64,000 nt of DNA from Collybia mongolica. Taxonomy: Eukaryota > Basidiomycota > Agaricomycetes > Agaricales > Clitocybaceae. Below the pieces are notes generated by a model. It was not told the origin of the DNA and did not search any database. It worked only from the letters and a program-made list of their open reading frames with translations. The DNA lies in NCBI GenBank assembly GCA_013420905.1, contig JAAXNY010000002.1, positions 186,001-250,000 of the forward strand, written 5' to 3'. Shown here piece by piece: positions 1 through 11,900 of this stretch (within the stretch, counting starts at the first letter, position 1; each line of letters opens with the position of its first letter). The position numbers and the translations under genes are program-made.

Positions 1-1391
1 CGAAGTTGTCTGGAAGCTCGTGTCCATGTTGATCCCGGTAACGACGCGCACCTGCGCCACGCCATTGTCCTTCGCAATGCCAATCCAGGCTGACATATCG
101 CGCACTATAGCGAGACCTGCGCGGTCACCATTTGCCATTGACCCAAAGTCCATCACAATTGTGGCAGTTGCGGACTGTCCTGGAATGCGCTGCGTGAGCG
201 TGTTGCGGGCATTGTAAAAATCGGTAGTGACGGTGGCTGTTCGGAGTGTAAGTCCGTTGTTGACAGCGAAACGGGATGTGTCGGGGGTGTGATTCCATTC
301 CCAGCGAACCCCCAGCGATGTACCGGAGAAGTTATCGGTGCCAGTGTAGGATGGGACAGGATGTGCGGTCTCGGGGTCAGGGTACGTTGTACCAAAATTG
401 CCGTTGACAAGCTAAGGAAGGCATAAGTATATGCAGGGGGAGGAAAAGCGAGGCTTACTTGTACTGAGGGCCAGCCATCTGATCCCCAATTCAATGGAGC
501 GAGAACAGGGATGCGACCGATGGGATATGACCAAGTGAAGCACATGTAGTACCATTGTCCATTATTTGCTTTGAGTATTGAACCCTGCACTGGGGGGCTA
601 CCGCCAGGCACTGGCCCAAGAGCATTGTTGGTGAGGGTTCGTTTCGTGTATGGCCCCCACACCCCACTTGTGGACATGAGTACATACTCAGTGGCTGAGC
701 TGGGATCGTCGGTGAAGAAGTAGTATTTGCCATCCTTTTTGTAAATGCGAGTTCCTTCGCATTGAGCTAAGAAAGAGGAGATAGGAAACCAGTTTCATGA
801 GAAAGAGTACTACTTACACATTTCGGTGGGAAGGGTGTACACCACTTTGGTAGTAACAATACTCTTGAAATCCTTCGAAAGTTGCGCGATATACAGGTTT
901 GTGCTCTTGTACGAGACGTATGGTGTTCCGTCATCGTCGATGAGGAGACCAGAGTCATACATACAGATACCTGGGAATTCCACTAGCTTTGTCCACGGGC
1001 CCTCTGGCTTAGAGGCCGTGTAGACGAACGTGTGGAAAAAGTCTATACACCCTCCCCAGTACCACTTGCCATCGTGCTGGTTAAAATCGAACCAGGATGC
1101 CCAGACACCACCAATATAGGCGCGTTGACCGTTCTCCATGTTGTATTTCCCGCCAAAGTCGCCGAGATTTGGCACGGAGTGGCCAATAAACTCCCAGTTG
1201 AAGAGGTCGTGGGAGCGGAGGAGAGGTGCACCTGGCGAATAGTGCATGGTCGAAGCGGAGTAGTAGTAGGTGCCGTTGACGTTCCGAATGTCGACGTCAG
1301 CTAGGTCGTTCCAGAGCACTGGGTTGGTGTATGAATGCGCAATAGCGGGCAGTAGGGCTGCAACGCCAGCAAAAAGGGCCGGGACCTTCAT
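1..1391 (-). CDS. Secreted glycoside hydrolase family 43 (beta-xylosidase/arabinosidase type), truncated by window edge
   Basis: Probable extracellular enzyme removing xylose or arabinose from hemicellulose. Three exons are readable: 818-1391, 459-766 and 411 to the edge, with GT/AG introns 767-817 and 412-458. The protein opens with a signal peptide (MKVPALFAGVAALLPAIAHS). The GH43 five-blade propeller follows: early Asp in DLADVDIRN (nucleophile/base region), middle Asp in MYDSGLLIDDDG, and the acid Glu in SQCEGTR, which is restored only by splicing the first intron. The third exon begins a beta-sandwich (NFSGTSLGVRWEW) typical of the C-terminal lectin-like domain of GH43 xylosidases. The start at 1391 was chosen because it gives the signal peptide. 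The 3' end is outside the window, so the substrate cannot be settled. Confidence 0.93.
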
Positions 1392-1453
1392 CTTGGGGGA
1401 GTCCTTGGGCGACAAGTACAAGTGTATTGTCTGGTACTGAGTGGCACAGTGTC

Positions 1454-1460
1454 TTTTATA
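1454..1460 (-). promoter_or_regulatory. TATA box of the GH43 gene
   Basis: A TATAAAA heptamer on the minus strand lies about 63 bases upstream of the chosen start codon at 1391. The spacing suits a fungal core promoter with a short 5' leader. It supports starting at 1391 rather than at the in-frame ATG at 1490, which lies upstream of the TATA box. Confidence 0.5.
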
Positions 1461-1499
1461 GGTTGTTCTGCGGACTATCTCTTGCTCCAATTCGGATCC

Positions 1500-4106
1500 A
1501 AAGGTCTGGTGAACAATTGTAGAAGCGGAAGAAGTTCATTCATCCTTCCGTATCTTCTTCGTTCATGTGGTCGATAAATATAACTCAGTTCGGGGCCAAA
1601 CTTGAAGCCTTGAAGAGTCGCGTGACGCGTTTGTCCAATGTTTTCTGTGCGGATATAACTCGGCGCAAAGAAACAAAAGTAGGATGGCGGGTTGACAAAA
1701 TTCTTCCTCGAGCGTCAGATTGTAGATTCCGCGATAAGTGACCCTCTCAGGTCGAGGTGCCATCGTAATAACCCGTCGAGCCATGCAACGCAATTTGTCA
1801 AAGAGCACATCCACGTATATCAACTCCGAAAATAAACCCCGTGTATCGACCAGCCACCAACCCAATCTTTTACTGAAAAGCTTGAACTCTTGGTTTTTTC
1901 TAAACTGCACCGAACCGCCTTGTATCTAACCCCACCCTTTATCGTCCCGTCGGATAGTTGATAGGTGATGAGGGAAGAATTGTCAGAGACCAATGAAACA
2001 GGGCGCCTGAGTTGTCTGGACCTGCAGCTTAGGAGCTCAACACCATTCCGAAGAACAAATCGGCTATACAACCCATAGGGTGTGAACTGCAGACGAGTAT
2101 CGGCGACGTCTGTTACGTGAGTATCTGGTCCGAAGTTTGGAATTCTGCTGATTTCGGGCAGTCCAACAAGGCTCGCAGTTCCAACGAAAAACCCACACCC
2201 TGCCTCTCCAGGGCCCGTTTAAAGCTCGCTTTTTAGACCAACCATGGCCACTTTTGGATTCCTCAATGAAAAAGCGACTTGGAAGGGGCCACATAGATCA
2301 CTTTTGTCCCTACACTCCACATTTATTTTTAGACCGGTGTAGGGGCGGCAGAACGGGACGGTAAAAAGTGGAACATTGGGGTATCCACCGGGAAAATGTC
2401 GCACTTCGACTTTGTGATCGTGTATACCGACATACGAAGTTTCGAAATATCCCAGCATGCATGGTGTTGAGAGGCTGTATACGGGACAACCTTGCTGTGT
2501 CGGGCGTACTGGTGGTCTGGGCCGCGTTGTCATTGCCGTTGATGCAGGGCCCACAAAGCGTTGCAACCGCCGCTCCTCATTTGCTAGCAAGCGTTGTCCT
2601 ATGTAAAACACTAAATTCCGGATAGGCGTTCCCAATCCCGCCATTCCTGGATGACTCCATCCCCACTCAAGATTCCCCATCCCAAATCCCACCATTTTGC
2701 CACATGTGTATGAGTCCAGTTGTGAAATAACTCCTCAAATGAAGCCCAGACACGAGGAGTATGCAGGCTCGCGTGAATCCACATATGTCAGACCGGGAGA
2801 GGGCTCTGGGTGCATTGCCTGTTACTGGGCCTCTGTTCACTACTCGGTGGTAAGTTCCTGATAATCGATGGGTGGAATAAGCTCAGGGTGATTCGATTAC
2901 TGAGATGACTCGCACAGGTTACTGGCGGAACTGGACGATAAACATGGGGAGCGTTGTCGACCATAGGCCATTTTGCCATGGGCTTCGCAAATGATGTGGC
3001 GAGGGCATTCCTCCTTTTCATAGTGGTTCGTTGTATTCTGAGGGCGGCGGAGAGTGGTGGGCCCTTAAGCTTCCATCCAATGTTCTACGGATAAGGGAAC
3101 ACGAACACGCCCTTGGTGGGGAGGACATGGAAACCCCGTCGGGTTCTGCAACGCCGATGGGCAGTCTTTTCATGTATGAATATGTCAATAGAACATACTT
3201 TAGAAATGTTATACCCATCGCTTTAATCCCGTCTCTATCGCTGTTGCTTGAAGAGATTTTACCCTTCCGGATGGGGACCAGGTTTCCTTCCCAAATTCCG
3301 AATTTCCTCCATCGAAATCCATTGGCCCAGGGACCATGTACTATCAATCCCCATAACTCAATACAGAAGAAAGAGGGATTCCAGAGGTTGAAATTGGTGT
3401 GACGAACACAAGAGAATTGAAAAACACAGTAAAGAAGCGGGAAACAAGGCGTAACTCCCGAAAAGTGGAGCCGACCAACATACTCATGAACAACCAGCAT
3501 CCTCAGCATTTCAAACGAGCGCCTCGTCATTTCTCAACACAACACTGGCGCAATACTACATGACATTCACTCACGAGTCGGACAATCCTAAGCTTTACTT
3601 AAGGGCAGAACTTCACCGCATCATCGATAACCGCAGGAAAGTGTCACGAAACATCTTGGAAATGGACTTGTGCTGGCTAATCTTTTTGAAGTAAAGTATG
3701 ATGGTGCTGGAGCGTGCTTCACAATGATTTGGACATGATCCACAGCGGTCAACTTCCAACTGTGGATGGAAGCCAGAGTCCTGACATCTTCGGGACGCTT
3801 AACAAGGTGTATCTAGGTCTCGTATGAGTGCTTCCTGTGCATATACAGTTAGATCGAGGGGAATCTTTTCCTCATGCTGAGGAGGCGGTCACATTAAGAA
3901 CAACATCGTTCGTTCACGAGGCGACAGTCACAAAGACGCTCCACATCATCACAAAACGGATTAAAAGTCCCTCGAATAATATTCCAGAACAATGGTGTAT
4001 ATGCTGTCAAAGATGTAGTTAAATTGAAAGGCCTAGGTCAAATCCAATCCTTGATACCGTATCATCACTTAACATGACCTGAAGAAGTTGCACTTTCGAT
4101 GGGCAA
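1500..4106. other. Intergenic stretch, no convincing gene
   Basis: Open frames here are short, lack recognisable motifs and do not join by plausible splice sites. The part around 2620-2700 is rich in short CCCATCC/GGGATTGGG-like words, which creates spurious Gly/Trp-rich frames. I see no tRNA or transposon ends. Confidence 0.5.
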
Positions 4107-5429
4107 TCAGGGCGATGCCGGCGACATCTCCTCATCAGGGTTGGAGTCATCATACTTGTAACCACGCTCCTGCATCTTTGGGAACTCGTGCATCAGCTCC
4201 CAGCGAGTAGAACAGCGATATGTCCCTGTCCCCAAATCCCCCAAGCCTGTTCAGAAGCACCTGGTCAATCCTAGCAACAACAACAGCAAAAAGGGCTTAC
4301 CTCCATCGAACGGCGCTTCTGACCAATACTGGTCGCTCCCAATATGACTGTCTTCATGGCTCTCTTGCGAATGGGGCGTGGAATTCCCAGTCGAGGTGGA
4401 AGGCTCCTCATCGCGATTGTAGCGCGTGGGTCCAGGGTCCTCAAATGCGAACTCACGCTGCTCTGGTGGCGGAGTGGCAGATTCCCCATGCAACGAATAG
4501 GTGTCCTCATATTGGTTTCCATATGCAGAAGGCCCGGCAACCGACGAACCCCTGCTCGAAGACCACGACCTGGTGGAGGACCGGACATAAGGAGAGAAGG
4601 CGCGATCATCCGACATTCTTCTGGTCCCGCCCTCCACTGTGGCGCTGGAGTTCTCGCCCCCGACTGATGTGGCGTCACCCATCCCCATGATCCGGTCCAC
4701 AGATCTACTAGCTGGTTTCTCGTTCGGTTCCTGGGGTGATACTTCATCAGTGTCCTGTATAGTGTTCGACGAATTTGTGGCTTACATTGGGGAAATCCAA
4801 CATGCTTTGCAATCCCCTGATCCCCTTGCACTTACCACGATGTTTAATCCAAAGACCGGGATAATATTGACTACGTTTGTCCAGCTTTATCATCTTTTTG
4901 CACCCTTTACAGAGGACGCCGGTCTCAGTGACACGTGCTGCCCATTTATCAGCCTCAAGTGTTGCTTTCCGTTCCATCACATCTGTTTCGTATTTCCTTC
5001 TAGTCTGAGGGGCCGGTGCTATAGCAGTTTGCGATGGCTGGGATGGTCCGGCGACGATTGGTACACTTGTGCCACTGGTGTCACTCGCCGCGAACTGTTG
5101 CATCGCTTCATGGAATTCTTGGCTATGGCCCGAACGTCAACATCACAAACAAAGTCGAACACGACAGCAACGTACTCGGATGATCCAGGACACAGCAAGA
5201 CATGCATTTGCGCTATGTAATCCACATAGTCTGGGGGAACCCCATTGAGGTCGGGGAACTGGTGGTTGCACCGGCTACAGGTGCTTGAAGACACATTTGA
5301 ACCTTGAGGGCCTCTCATCTTCGTATCCTGTTTGTATGGATAAGCAACCTTCTTCCTTTTTGAGGCTGGGGGAGTGTCAGAAGTTGGGGACCTCTTATAG
5401 AGCTGTAGAGGGAATTTTATTACTCCCAC
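4107..5429 (-). CDS. Protein with two C2HC zinc fingers, copy A
   Basis: Function unknown; paralogue of the gene at 7941-9378. Exon 1 (start at 5429, or the internal Met at 5318 that matches copy B) carries a first cysteine motif, TCSRCNHQFPDL followed by MHVLLC. After an intron opening GTACGTTG, exon 2 carries RRKYETDVMERKATLEADKW and a second motif, CKGCKKMIKLDKRSQYYPGLW with KHRGKC. Each fits C-x2-C...H-x3-C and may bind zinc, nucleic acid or protein. The rest is low-complexity Ser/Pro/Glu-rich sequence, then a conserved patch DQYWSEAPF just before the last intron and YRCSTRWELMHEF after it, ending DEEMSPASP. The intron between the second finger and the tail is only about 31 bases in my model, so that joint is uncertain. 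BED-like fingers of this kind are common in mushroom genomes in uncharacterised proteins. Confidence 0.7.
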
Positions 5430-6106
5430 GTGATCGTTTTGTTGAGGGGCCAGCCATTGTTCCTAATGGCCACGCGCGGATCCCCAATCTTTTACCACGT
5501 CGGTTTATCGGATGACATCTATCACCTCGTTTGTCAGGTTTGGGGGTCTTTCTTCAGGGAACGTCGAGACGGAGATGGAGGTTGAAGGTCCATAATTCCT
5601 GGATGTACCTCCTGGTAGCGGCAGGTCTTTGAAATAAGGCTACCTCATAGTATTTCTCGTCCCTTTTGAAAAACATGAACATTCAGAGAACGTGGATCTC
5701 AAGGCCCATGGATTACACAAATTATACCATTGTCCTACGATTCTAACTGTCACAGCCCATTGTCACAATGCAAAGCCCCTAGCTACTCGCGACGGCCTTG
5801 CTCAATCTCCCTTAACCTCCCAACGCCCTTCCAAGTAGCTGCGCACTCATCACCTTTCTGAATCTCTAGGCCAGAGTACCGTCAATTCTTAATTTTTCTT
5901 CCATAGACTATTCGAACCTTAATTGGGTGTCCCAAATCGTCCGATGATTCCACAATATCCACAGAGATCAGGATGAGAAAATTTTCTACAGCACCCATCT
6001 ATATACTAATTTTCTGCCACCCCCCTCTCCATCTCTATCGTCTCTCAGCCACAATTCTCAAGCGTCCAGTTCCGACGCTCTTCCTCTCCTGTGCTGAGCC
6101 GTTATC

Positions 6107-6950
6107 ATGACCCCAAACTCCCAACGAATACCTGCCAACCGAACGCCGTGGGATTGGGAACGTGGCCTTTGGTCAGAAAATTGATTGGTGCGTAACCCTT
6201 TATCATAAAGGCCTTTAACTCGTCATGCTCACCCAAGATCCCAAGGTATAAAGTATGGCGTCGGCGTCGCCTATGGCCTCAGAAGTACACGAGCGAGAAG
6301 CCTCTATACCTCGAAATCTACAATAAATAGAATTTCCTCACCGAAGCCAGTGGCAGGCCTTCAACTCGCCGACAATAACTTCTTCTCTGCCCCTCTTTGT
6401 AGCCTAACAATCATTGTCTTACCCTACCTCAAAGCGACGATGCGGTCAAATCACATTCAGCTCTGAATCCGCCGAGGCCTTTCAACTCATGGACGCCGGT
6501 ACAACGACATCCCGCATGGGTGGTCTTTCATCTGGGCCTCCAGAACTACACACCCTGGAATATTGCCCCGCAGTCGTAAAGGCAAAGCGAATATACTCCG
6601 ATGTACCTCCAGTGCGCCCAGGCAACTTAGTGCAAAGGGTCCGTCAAAGCTTCACGCCTTCCTTTCTGGGCCTCATAAATGGCTTCCACCAGACCTCCCC
6701 CCCTTCCCCCCTCACACAATTGCCCATATATCCAAATACCCAACGATACCTGTCGCTGATTATTGACACCAGCCGCCAGCCTAAGACTGTTTCTCTTTCG
6801 CTATGTACTTGTGGGAAACCAGGGGACTGCCCGTCCACAAGCCCCGTCACCGTCCTCGTGAGCAGCAATATTTTTACGACTTGCAAGGTCAACGCTTTGG
6901 CTGCAGATCTCGCGTTCGGCCCGTCAACCTCCGTGCCCAAAGTCGCATGA
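6107..6950 (+). CDS. Possible uncharacterised gene, weak support
   Basis: A pyrimidine-rich leader (6020-6100) precedes an ATG at 6107 that opens MTPNSQRIPANRTPWDWERG and then runs into a stop next to a GTGCGTAA donor-like site. A second open frame covers 6414-6950 and ends PSTSVPKVA. I could not join them with confidence and recognise no domain. The 6300-7060 part has a diverged copy immediately downstream in which the long frame is broken, so this may be a decaying gene or not coding at all. Confidence 0.2.
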
Positions 6951-7060
6951 GGATGAGAATACCAATCAATCAAGGAAAAATTGGGGAAGAGATTAATGTC
7001 GGGGACCAGCGGACGGAGCCATCAGCATACGCGAACATTGGCAGAAGATTATATGAGAGG
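6300..7060 (+). repeat. Diverged tandem duplication, copy 1
   Basis: Blocks of this segment recur in the same order in the next 700 bases. Examples are the stretch around CAGGCCTTCAACTCGCCGACAATAA (copy 2 has AGGCCTTCGATTTCCCGACAATGA), a pyrimidine-rich CCAGCCTCCCCC-type block, and a GATTAATGTCGG/GATTGGTTGATGTCGG block near the end. The copies differ by many substitutions and indels, so the event is old. Confidence 0.6.
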
Positions 7061-7104
7061 GGGTAGATTGTGTCATGGTCATGTCAAACCCCCAGGAGAA
7101 AAGA

Positions 7105-7750
7105 ACTGTATTTCGAGATCGACGCTGAAATAAAATCTCCCTCATTAGAGCCAATGCTAGGCCTTCGATTTCCCGACAATGACTATCTCTCGGCGCCGCC
7201 TCCCTAGTTTTGGATCACCACCTTTCTTTAATCCAAGACGAGGATAAGAACAACTCTCTTTCGATACTGGTTCCATATGGTTTATTGCATCCGAGTACCG
7301 ACACAAAGTATGTCGAAGCTATACGTTCTTCTTTTTTTTTCGGGCTCCTAAACAACAAACCCCAGCCTCCCCCACCATCAGCATTCATGTTCCCAACACC
7401 TTAAATTTCAACGCTCGAATATCCAACCGTCGATGCCCGCCATCAGCCTTAGATTAGTATCATATTTCAAATTCATTTCGCTTTGCCATCCGCTTTGAAA
7501 GCAACGGGAAGGGCTTCATACCTGCGGACCTTGTCGCCGTCCTTATGAACGACAATATTCTATCATCTATGATTGTTCATTTTTTTGGCAAAAAGTGCTA
7601 CATGTATTTTTGGTCAGCCAATTTTCTGTGCCTTCACTGGCCCGGCCCGCGTGAGGATTGCCGAGCAACGAGAGATTGGTTGATGTCGGCAATCAGTATA
7701 TGAAGAATCACCAGACATGAATGGCTAGACATACCCACCCAACGCAAATC
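7105..7750 (+). repeat. Diverged tandem duplication, copy 2
   Basis: Same block order as 6300-7060 but shorter and with frame-breaking differences. No intact open frame matches the 178-codon frame of copy 1. Together the two copies occupy the gap between the paralogous zinc-finger genes A and B. Confidence 0.6.
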
Positions 7751-7940
7751 CTGAAATATTGGACGACTTTTTCGATGAGCACCTTATCGAGATACGCTGA
7801 ACCTCGTACAACCGCTTCGGGGTCGGTGCGGCAATGAGGGCTGCACCAACAAACGCGATCTCCCATTGTGATTGAACTACTTTAAGTGTATTCTAGTAAA
7901 GTAGCTCAATATAACCTGAAGTGGAGCCCCTACATGTGAG

Positions 7941-9378
7941 TCAAAACTCATCTCCGCGCATTTCCCGTAACTCATAGTGTTCTCCAGGGCTTGAGCAATC
8001 GTCGGAGGAACAAGGTGATGCCGGCGGCATCTCATCGAACTCCCTAGTCCTGCGCTGCTGAAATATGTGCATCAGTTCTCGGCGAGTAGAGTAACGATAC
8101 CGTCCACGCTCGGCCCACTGGTCCGGACCTTTTTTTGGAAAGTTTTGTCAATGTGGTACCATGATTTTCCGGGAATAAATCCTTACCTGTTGCGAATGGC
8201 GCTTCAGACCAATACCTGTCACTGTTGACATCCTCGTTACTATCGTTATCCTCTTCCCATAAAAACGGATATGTGTCGGTCTTTCGGCCCCTGCTAAAAA
8301 GAGAATGACTTGCAACGTCGACAAGGGGTGCATGTCCAGAACCCACAGAGGGTGCGCTGGTAGAAGAGCCGATACTTAAAGACCTTTCCCTCACCATTGC
8401 TGGGAGATCATATTTCTCTGACAAGGGAATTGGTCCCATGGGCAATGGATGGGCGATGTCAACGTGCATTTGGGGAGCGTGGGGAGCAGCGGCAGTTGGT
8501 ACAGGCTCCGACTTCCCCATTTCCCTGAAGTCGTCACCTAACGGGGCGAGTGGACCCGCATGTCGCAAACTCAAAACTTGAGCTCCAGCCGGCATGGGGC
8601 GGGCAGAGGTCCCAACAACTGAAACACCACTCCAGGACCTTGGCCTTGTGCTGGGTTCGAAGTTATATCCCTGCGTAGGAGAGAGTGTTCTGGCACGCGT
8701 TTCGGCTTTGCGTTTCCCCCCTACCCCCACCTTTTCGCCCCGTACGACTTCGTTGGCAGTCTCTCGTGCTGTTCGCTTGTATGGTGGGATCAGATAAGAC
8801 AATCAGTCGGGGTTTGTTAATAACTCAGACGGCTTCCGCTACCTTTGGGGGCTGTGCCCTCGCTTGACACTTGTCGCGATGCTTCACCCAGAGGCCGGGG
8901 TAGTAGTCATTGCGTCGATCTAACCGTATTGTTTTGTCGCACCCATTGCAGACGATACTCTTTGCAGTGACGTCTCTCCCATATGGGTCGGCCTCAAGGA
9001 CCGCTTTCCTCCCCATCATGTCTGTCTCGTACTTTCGCCTCTTCTTCACAGTGTCAAGTATTTCGGACGCCCCTATGCCCTCCTGAGACCCTATTCGGTC
9101 GGTGGTCGATGATGCTCCTATATTTGATGTCCCGCTCCACTCCGGCCAAAGCGCCATGTGAATACGTTTCTGGCTACGTCGCCAGTTATAATACCGTCTA
9201 AAGAGTTGAAATAGTCAGAGACTCACCTGGACAGCCTAGAACACAATTGGGAGTGCTGCTCTAAGATGTACTCTGCGATCTCGAGGCCTACATCTTCCAG
9301 ATACGGAAAGCGGTGGCCACATTGGCTACAGGTGCTTGAAGTCGACGGGGGCAGATCAGAACCTTGAGGGCCCCTCAT
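7941..9378 (-). CDS. Protein with two C2HC zinc fingers, copy B
   Basis: Paralogue of copy A with the same architecture and intron positions. The start at 9378 (MRGPQGSDLPPS) aligns with the internal Met of copy A. Finger 1 is CSQCGHRFPYLED with HSQLC. The first intron ends before QKRIHMALWPEW. RRKYETDMMGRKAVLEADPY precedes finger 2, CNGCDKTIRLDRRNDYYPGLW with KHRDKC. A Ser/Pro-rich linker leads to DRYWSEAPF, an intron, then RYRYSTRRELMHIF and MPPASP, with a short extension ending GDEF. Upstream sequence (9378-9650) is recognisably similar to that of copy A (5430-5640), so the duplication carried the promoter. The matching upstream ATG at about 9456 is out of frame in this copy, hence the downstream start. 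Function unknown. Confidence 0.72.
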
Positions 9379-10403
9379 AACTCTTGCTGTCTTTGTTTCT
9401 GTTTCTGGGGCAGGGGCGACGGTCAGAACTTGGGCGCTTTGTACAGAGGGAAATTATTACTCCCATGTGATGGTTTGTTATATGGAGGCACCCATTCTTT
9501 CCAAATGGCTACCCGCGGACTCCCAAATGTCTGCATGCTTGTTTTTATCAGGCGAATCCATCACCTCATTTATCACATTTATCAGATCTCAGGAAACGTC
9601 GAGAAGGCGATGGAGCTAGATAAGCGATCGCTGGTCAGCCTTCAAAGTCTCTAAACAAAGCCCTTTGTTCTGGCGTCGGAAGTTTCAAAAGAAATATGTC
9701 TGATGACCCCGTGCCGCATTTTTATAATGTTCTTCTACTTCACCTCTGTTCACTTGTCTATGGAGATAATCAATCACGACGCTTTCATCAAATTACCCGA
9801 AGTTTGATCAGGTTGTTCTGCATATAACGCCCGACTTCTTCCCCTTCCCGTGGCAATCCTGGAACAAACACTGCTATTCTTGAAGATGCTAATTTCATTG
9901 CACGCCACCCAACATGCCGTAGTCCGCTTTTCCAGAGTTCTCGTCAGTCTCCCTGAGGACCCTTTATCCAGCCCCTTGATTTTTTTCTCTCATGGAAACC
10001 CGCGATGACCTGACATGGTGATTGGAAATCTTGCTCTCCAGCGTCGCTATAACTTCGCCACCTGGCACCGAACAAAGGAGTCGCCCTCCATGGATGGGAA
10101 TGACGGTGATGGAACGAACCACCGCGGATCTCTCACGTACAGCCCCAGAAGTAAACTATTGTTCGCTAGTCGATATGAATTTCAAATTTCGGTGCTCAAG
10201 CAGCGGATTCTGAAGTCCGCTGATTGGGCGGCTGCCGTTCCGGGTGTCGTCGGGCTTTCATTAAGCAACGCAACGCCATGCTTCCCTTGTCTTCCTGACT
10301 TCCTTTGTCCCCTTGCTCCAGACGCCCATCTTGACATAAGCGTCGTATTGTTTTCTGCGCGCATAAAGCCCCGTTTACGTTAAGTCCTCCGATTTATAAC
10401 AAC

Positions 10404-10748
10404 ATGGCTACTAAGATACCCCACGCGCTGAAGTAAGTCATGAATCCACAACATCTTTAGGAAATTCAACTTTCTATCTCTCATCTACAGATATCAGTTG
10501 AGGCAATGCCAGGTAAATCTACGTCATATTCTCCACATCGCATCAAACGTGAAGAAAACACATCTACAAGCATTGCAAGAAAAGCGAATGTAGCGAGGCA
10601 TCGAATGTCCGCTTTCGCGTCTGCGGAAAGTGTAAAATGTGGGTCTTGTATTCGCCGAATTTCTAGTATTTATGATCAATGCCAACCAAACAGACGCCGG
10701 TACTGTTCCCCGGAATGTCGTGCGTGGTATTTTGTTGAAGGACTCTAG
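10404..10748 (+). CDS. Possible MYND-like zinc finger fragment
   Basis: An ATG at 10404 (MATKIPHALK) is followed by a GTAAGT donor and a CTACAG acceptor. Downstream, 10624-10748 reads KCGSCIRRISSIYDQC and then RRRYCSPECRAW before a stop. The spacing C-x2-C ... YCS-x2-C resembles half of a MYND finger but lacks the terminal H-x3-C. Either another intron rejoins it to the coding-looking segment at 11024-11455, or the gene is a remnant. Domain assignment is tentative. Confidence 0.25.
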
Positions 10749-11023
10749 AGACGCGTTCAGACTCATGGAGGGCGACCTTCAGAACGCGTAGACTGACCTG
10801 ATCACAAACCGCACTGCAATGTGAACTCCAACTAACGCGAAGAAACCAAAGAATACGACGCATATATTGCACCCAGAGCGCTCTTGGACCAAACGATTGA
10901 AATAATTCCTCTTGACGCCATATACCCGATTCTTGTGAGCCATCGTTGTCCGTTCCCTCAGGATTCTGATCAGCATAACTTGTGTGCCCTTAGCATAGTT
11001 GGACCGCTACCTACCGTCCCCTG

Positions 11024-11455
11024 ATGTGTCTTTCCCTTGTGAACGCTCTCGGCCTCTGTGATGGCCCCCCGGGACCAGATGCCCTGACCAAACCCCCGCA
11101 AGTCTTTATGCTGAACCTCTCTGTTGTCCCGGACATGTCCCTGCGAACAAAGTCTCGTGCAGCCTTCACAATCGATGCCGCAGAAATCATATCAATAGCC
11201 GAATTCAAGGCCTCATTTAAGAAGCGATCTCATCGACTCTACGACCCGGACAATTTCCAACTCATGATAGACTATGATCGGCACCAAGCACAAATAGGGC
11301 AGGAGCCCGACCGGCGGCTGACCATGGTCGTGCAAAGGACGTACTTTCACAACGGGATTAGCGCAATGAAATATAGCAAGAACTGGTACTTCGAAGATGA
11401 TTGCATGCGCATTACTCGAAACAATGGAAACCCGCCAACTGGTTATCGTATCTGA
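11024..11455 (+). CDS. Uncharacterised open frame, possible 3' part of the preceding gene
   Basis: The frame has coding-like composition from about residue 30 on (SLRTKSRAAFTIDAAEIISI, then RLYDPDNFQLMIDYDRHQAQ, ending GNPPTGYRI), with balanced charge and no low complexity. No known domain is recognised. It follows the MYND-like fragment on the same strand with a gap of about 275 bases, so it may be the C-terminal exon of one gene. The real start is unknown. Confidence 0.35.
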   Translation: MCLSLVNALGLCDGPPGPDALTKPPQVFMLNLSVVPDMSLRTKSRAAFTIDAAEIISIAEFKASFKKRSHRLYDPDNFQLMIDYDRHQAQIGQEPDRRLTMVVQRTYFHNGISAMKYSKNWYFEDDCMRITRNNGNPPTGYRI

Positions 11456-11900
11456 AAGAAACTGTTGCACCTGGTAAAGGATGGAATAAAAAAGGAGTTT
11501 ATTTCTGAGAATGCAAGGCGCATGAGGAAGTGCACAGTACGCAGATCCTGCTCTATATTATTTTGTCAAACTAACTAAAGAAGTAGATCAAACGATGGCG
11601 AAAAATCTCGGGAGTTCTTGGAAGTCGACGACCAGCTTAACGATTATCATGGCAGGACACATCTGGACAGCATTTGCATTCCAGGAGCAAGTCCGGAGTC
11701 CGGAGCTCACAGTTTCCGCTTTTCCTTTCGTATTGAACAACTCGCAACCTGGAAGCTCACGAGCACTAGGCACAAATATGGTCAAGGTCTCGTTTGGTAA
11801 CGAATGGGTTTGTCTTTGACCCACAACATACAACAGTGTGTTAAACAGTAAACAGTATAAACAGGGTACACAAATACATTAGCCTTTGCAAAATTCCACC

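Noticed and set aside
2219..2695. Gly/Trp-rich minus frame as a possible secreted protein
   Set aside because: Arises from repeated CCCATCC-type words; no signal peptide or consistent codon use.
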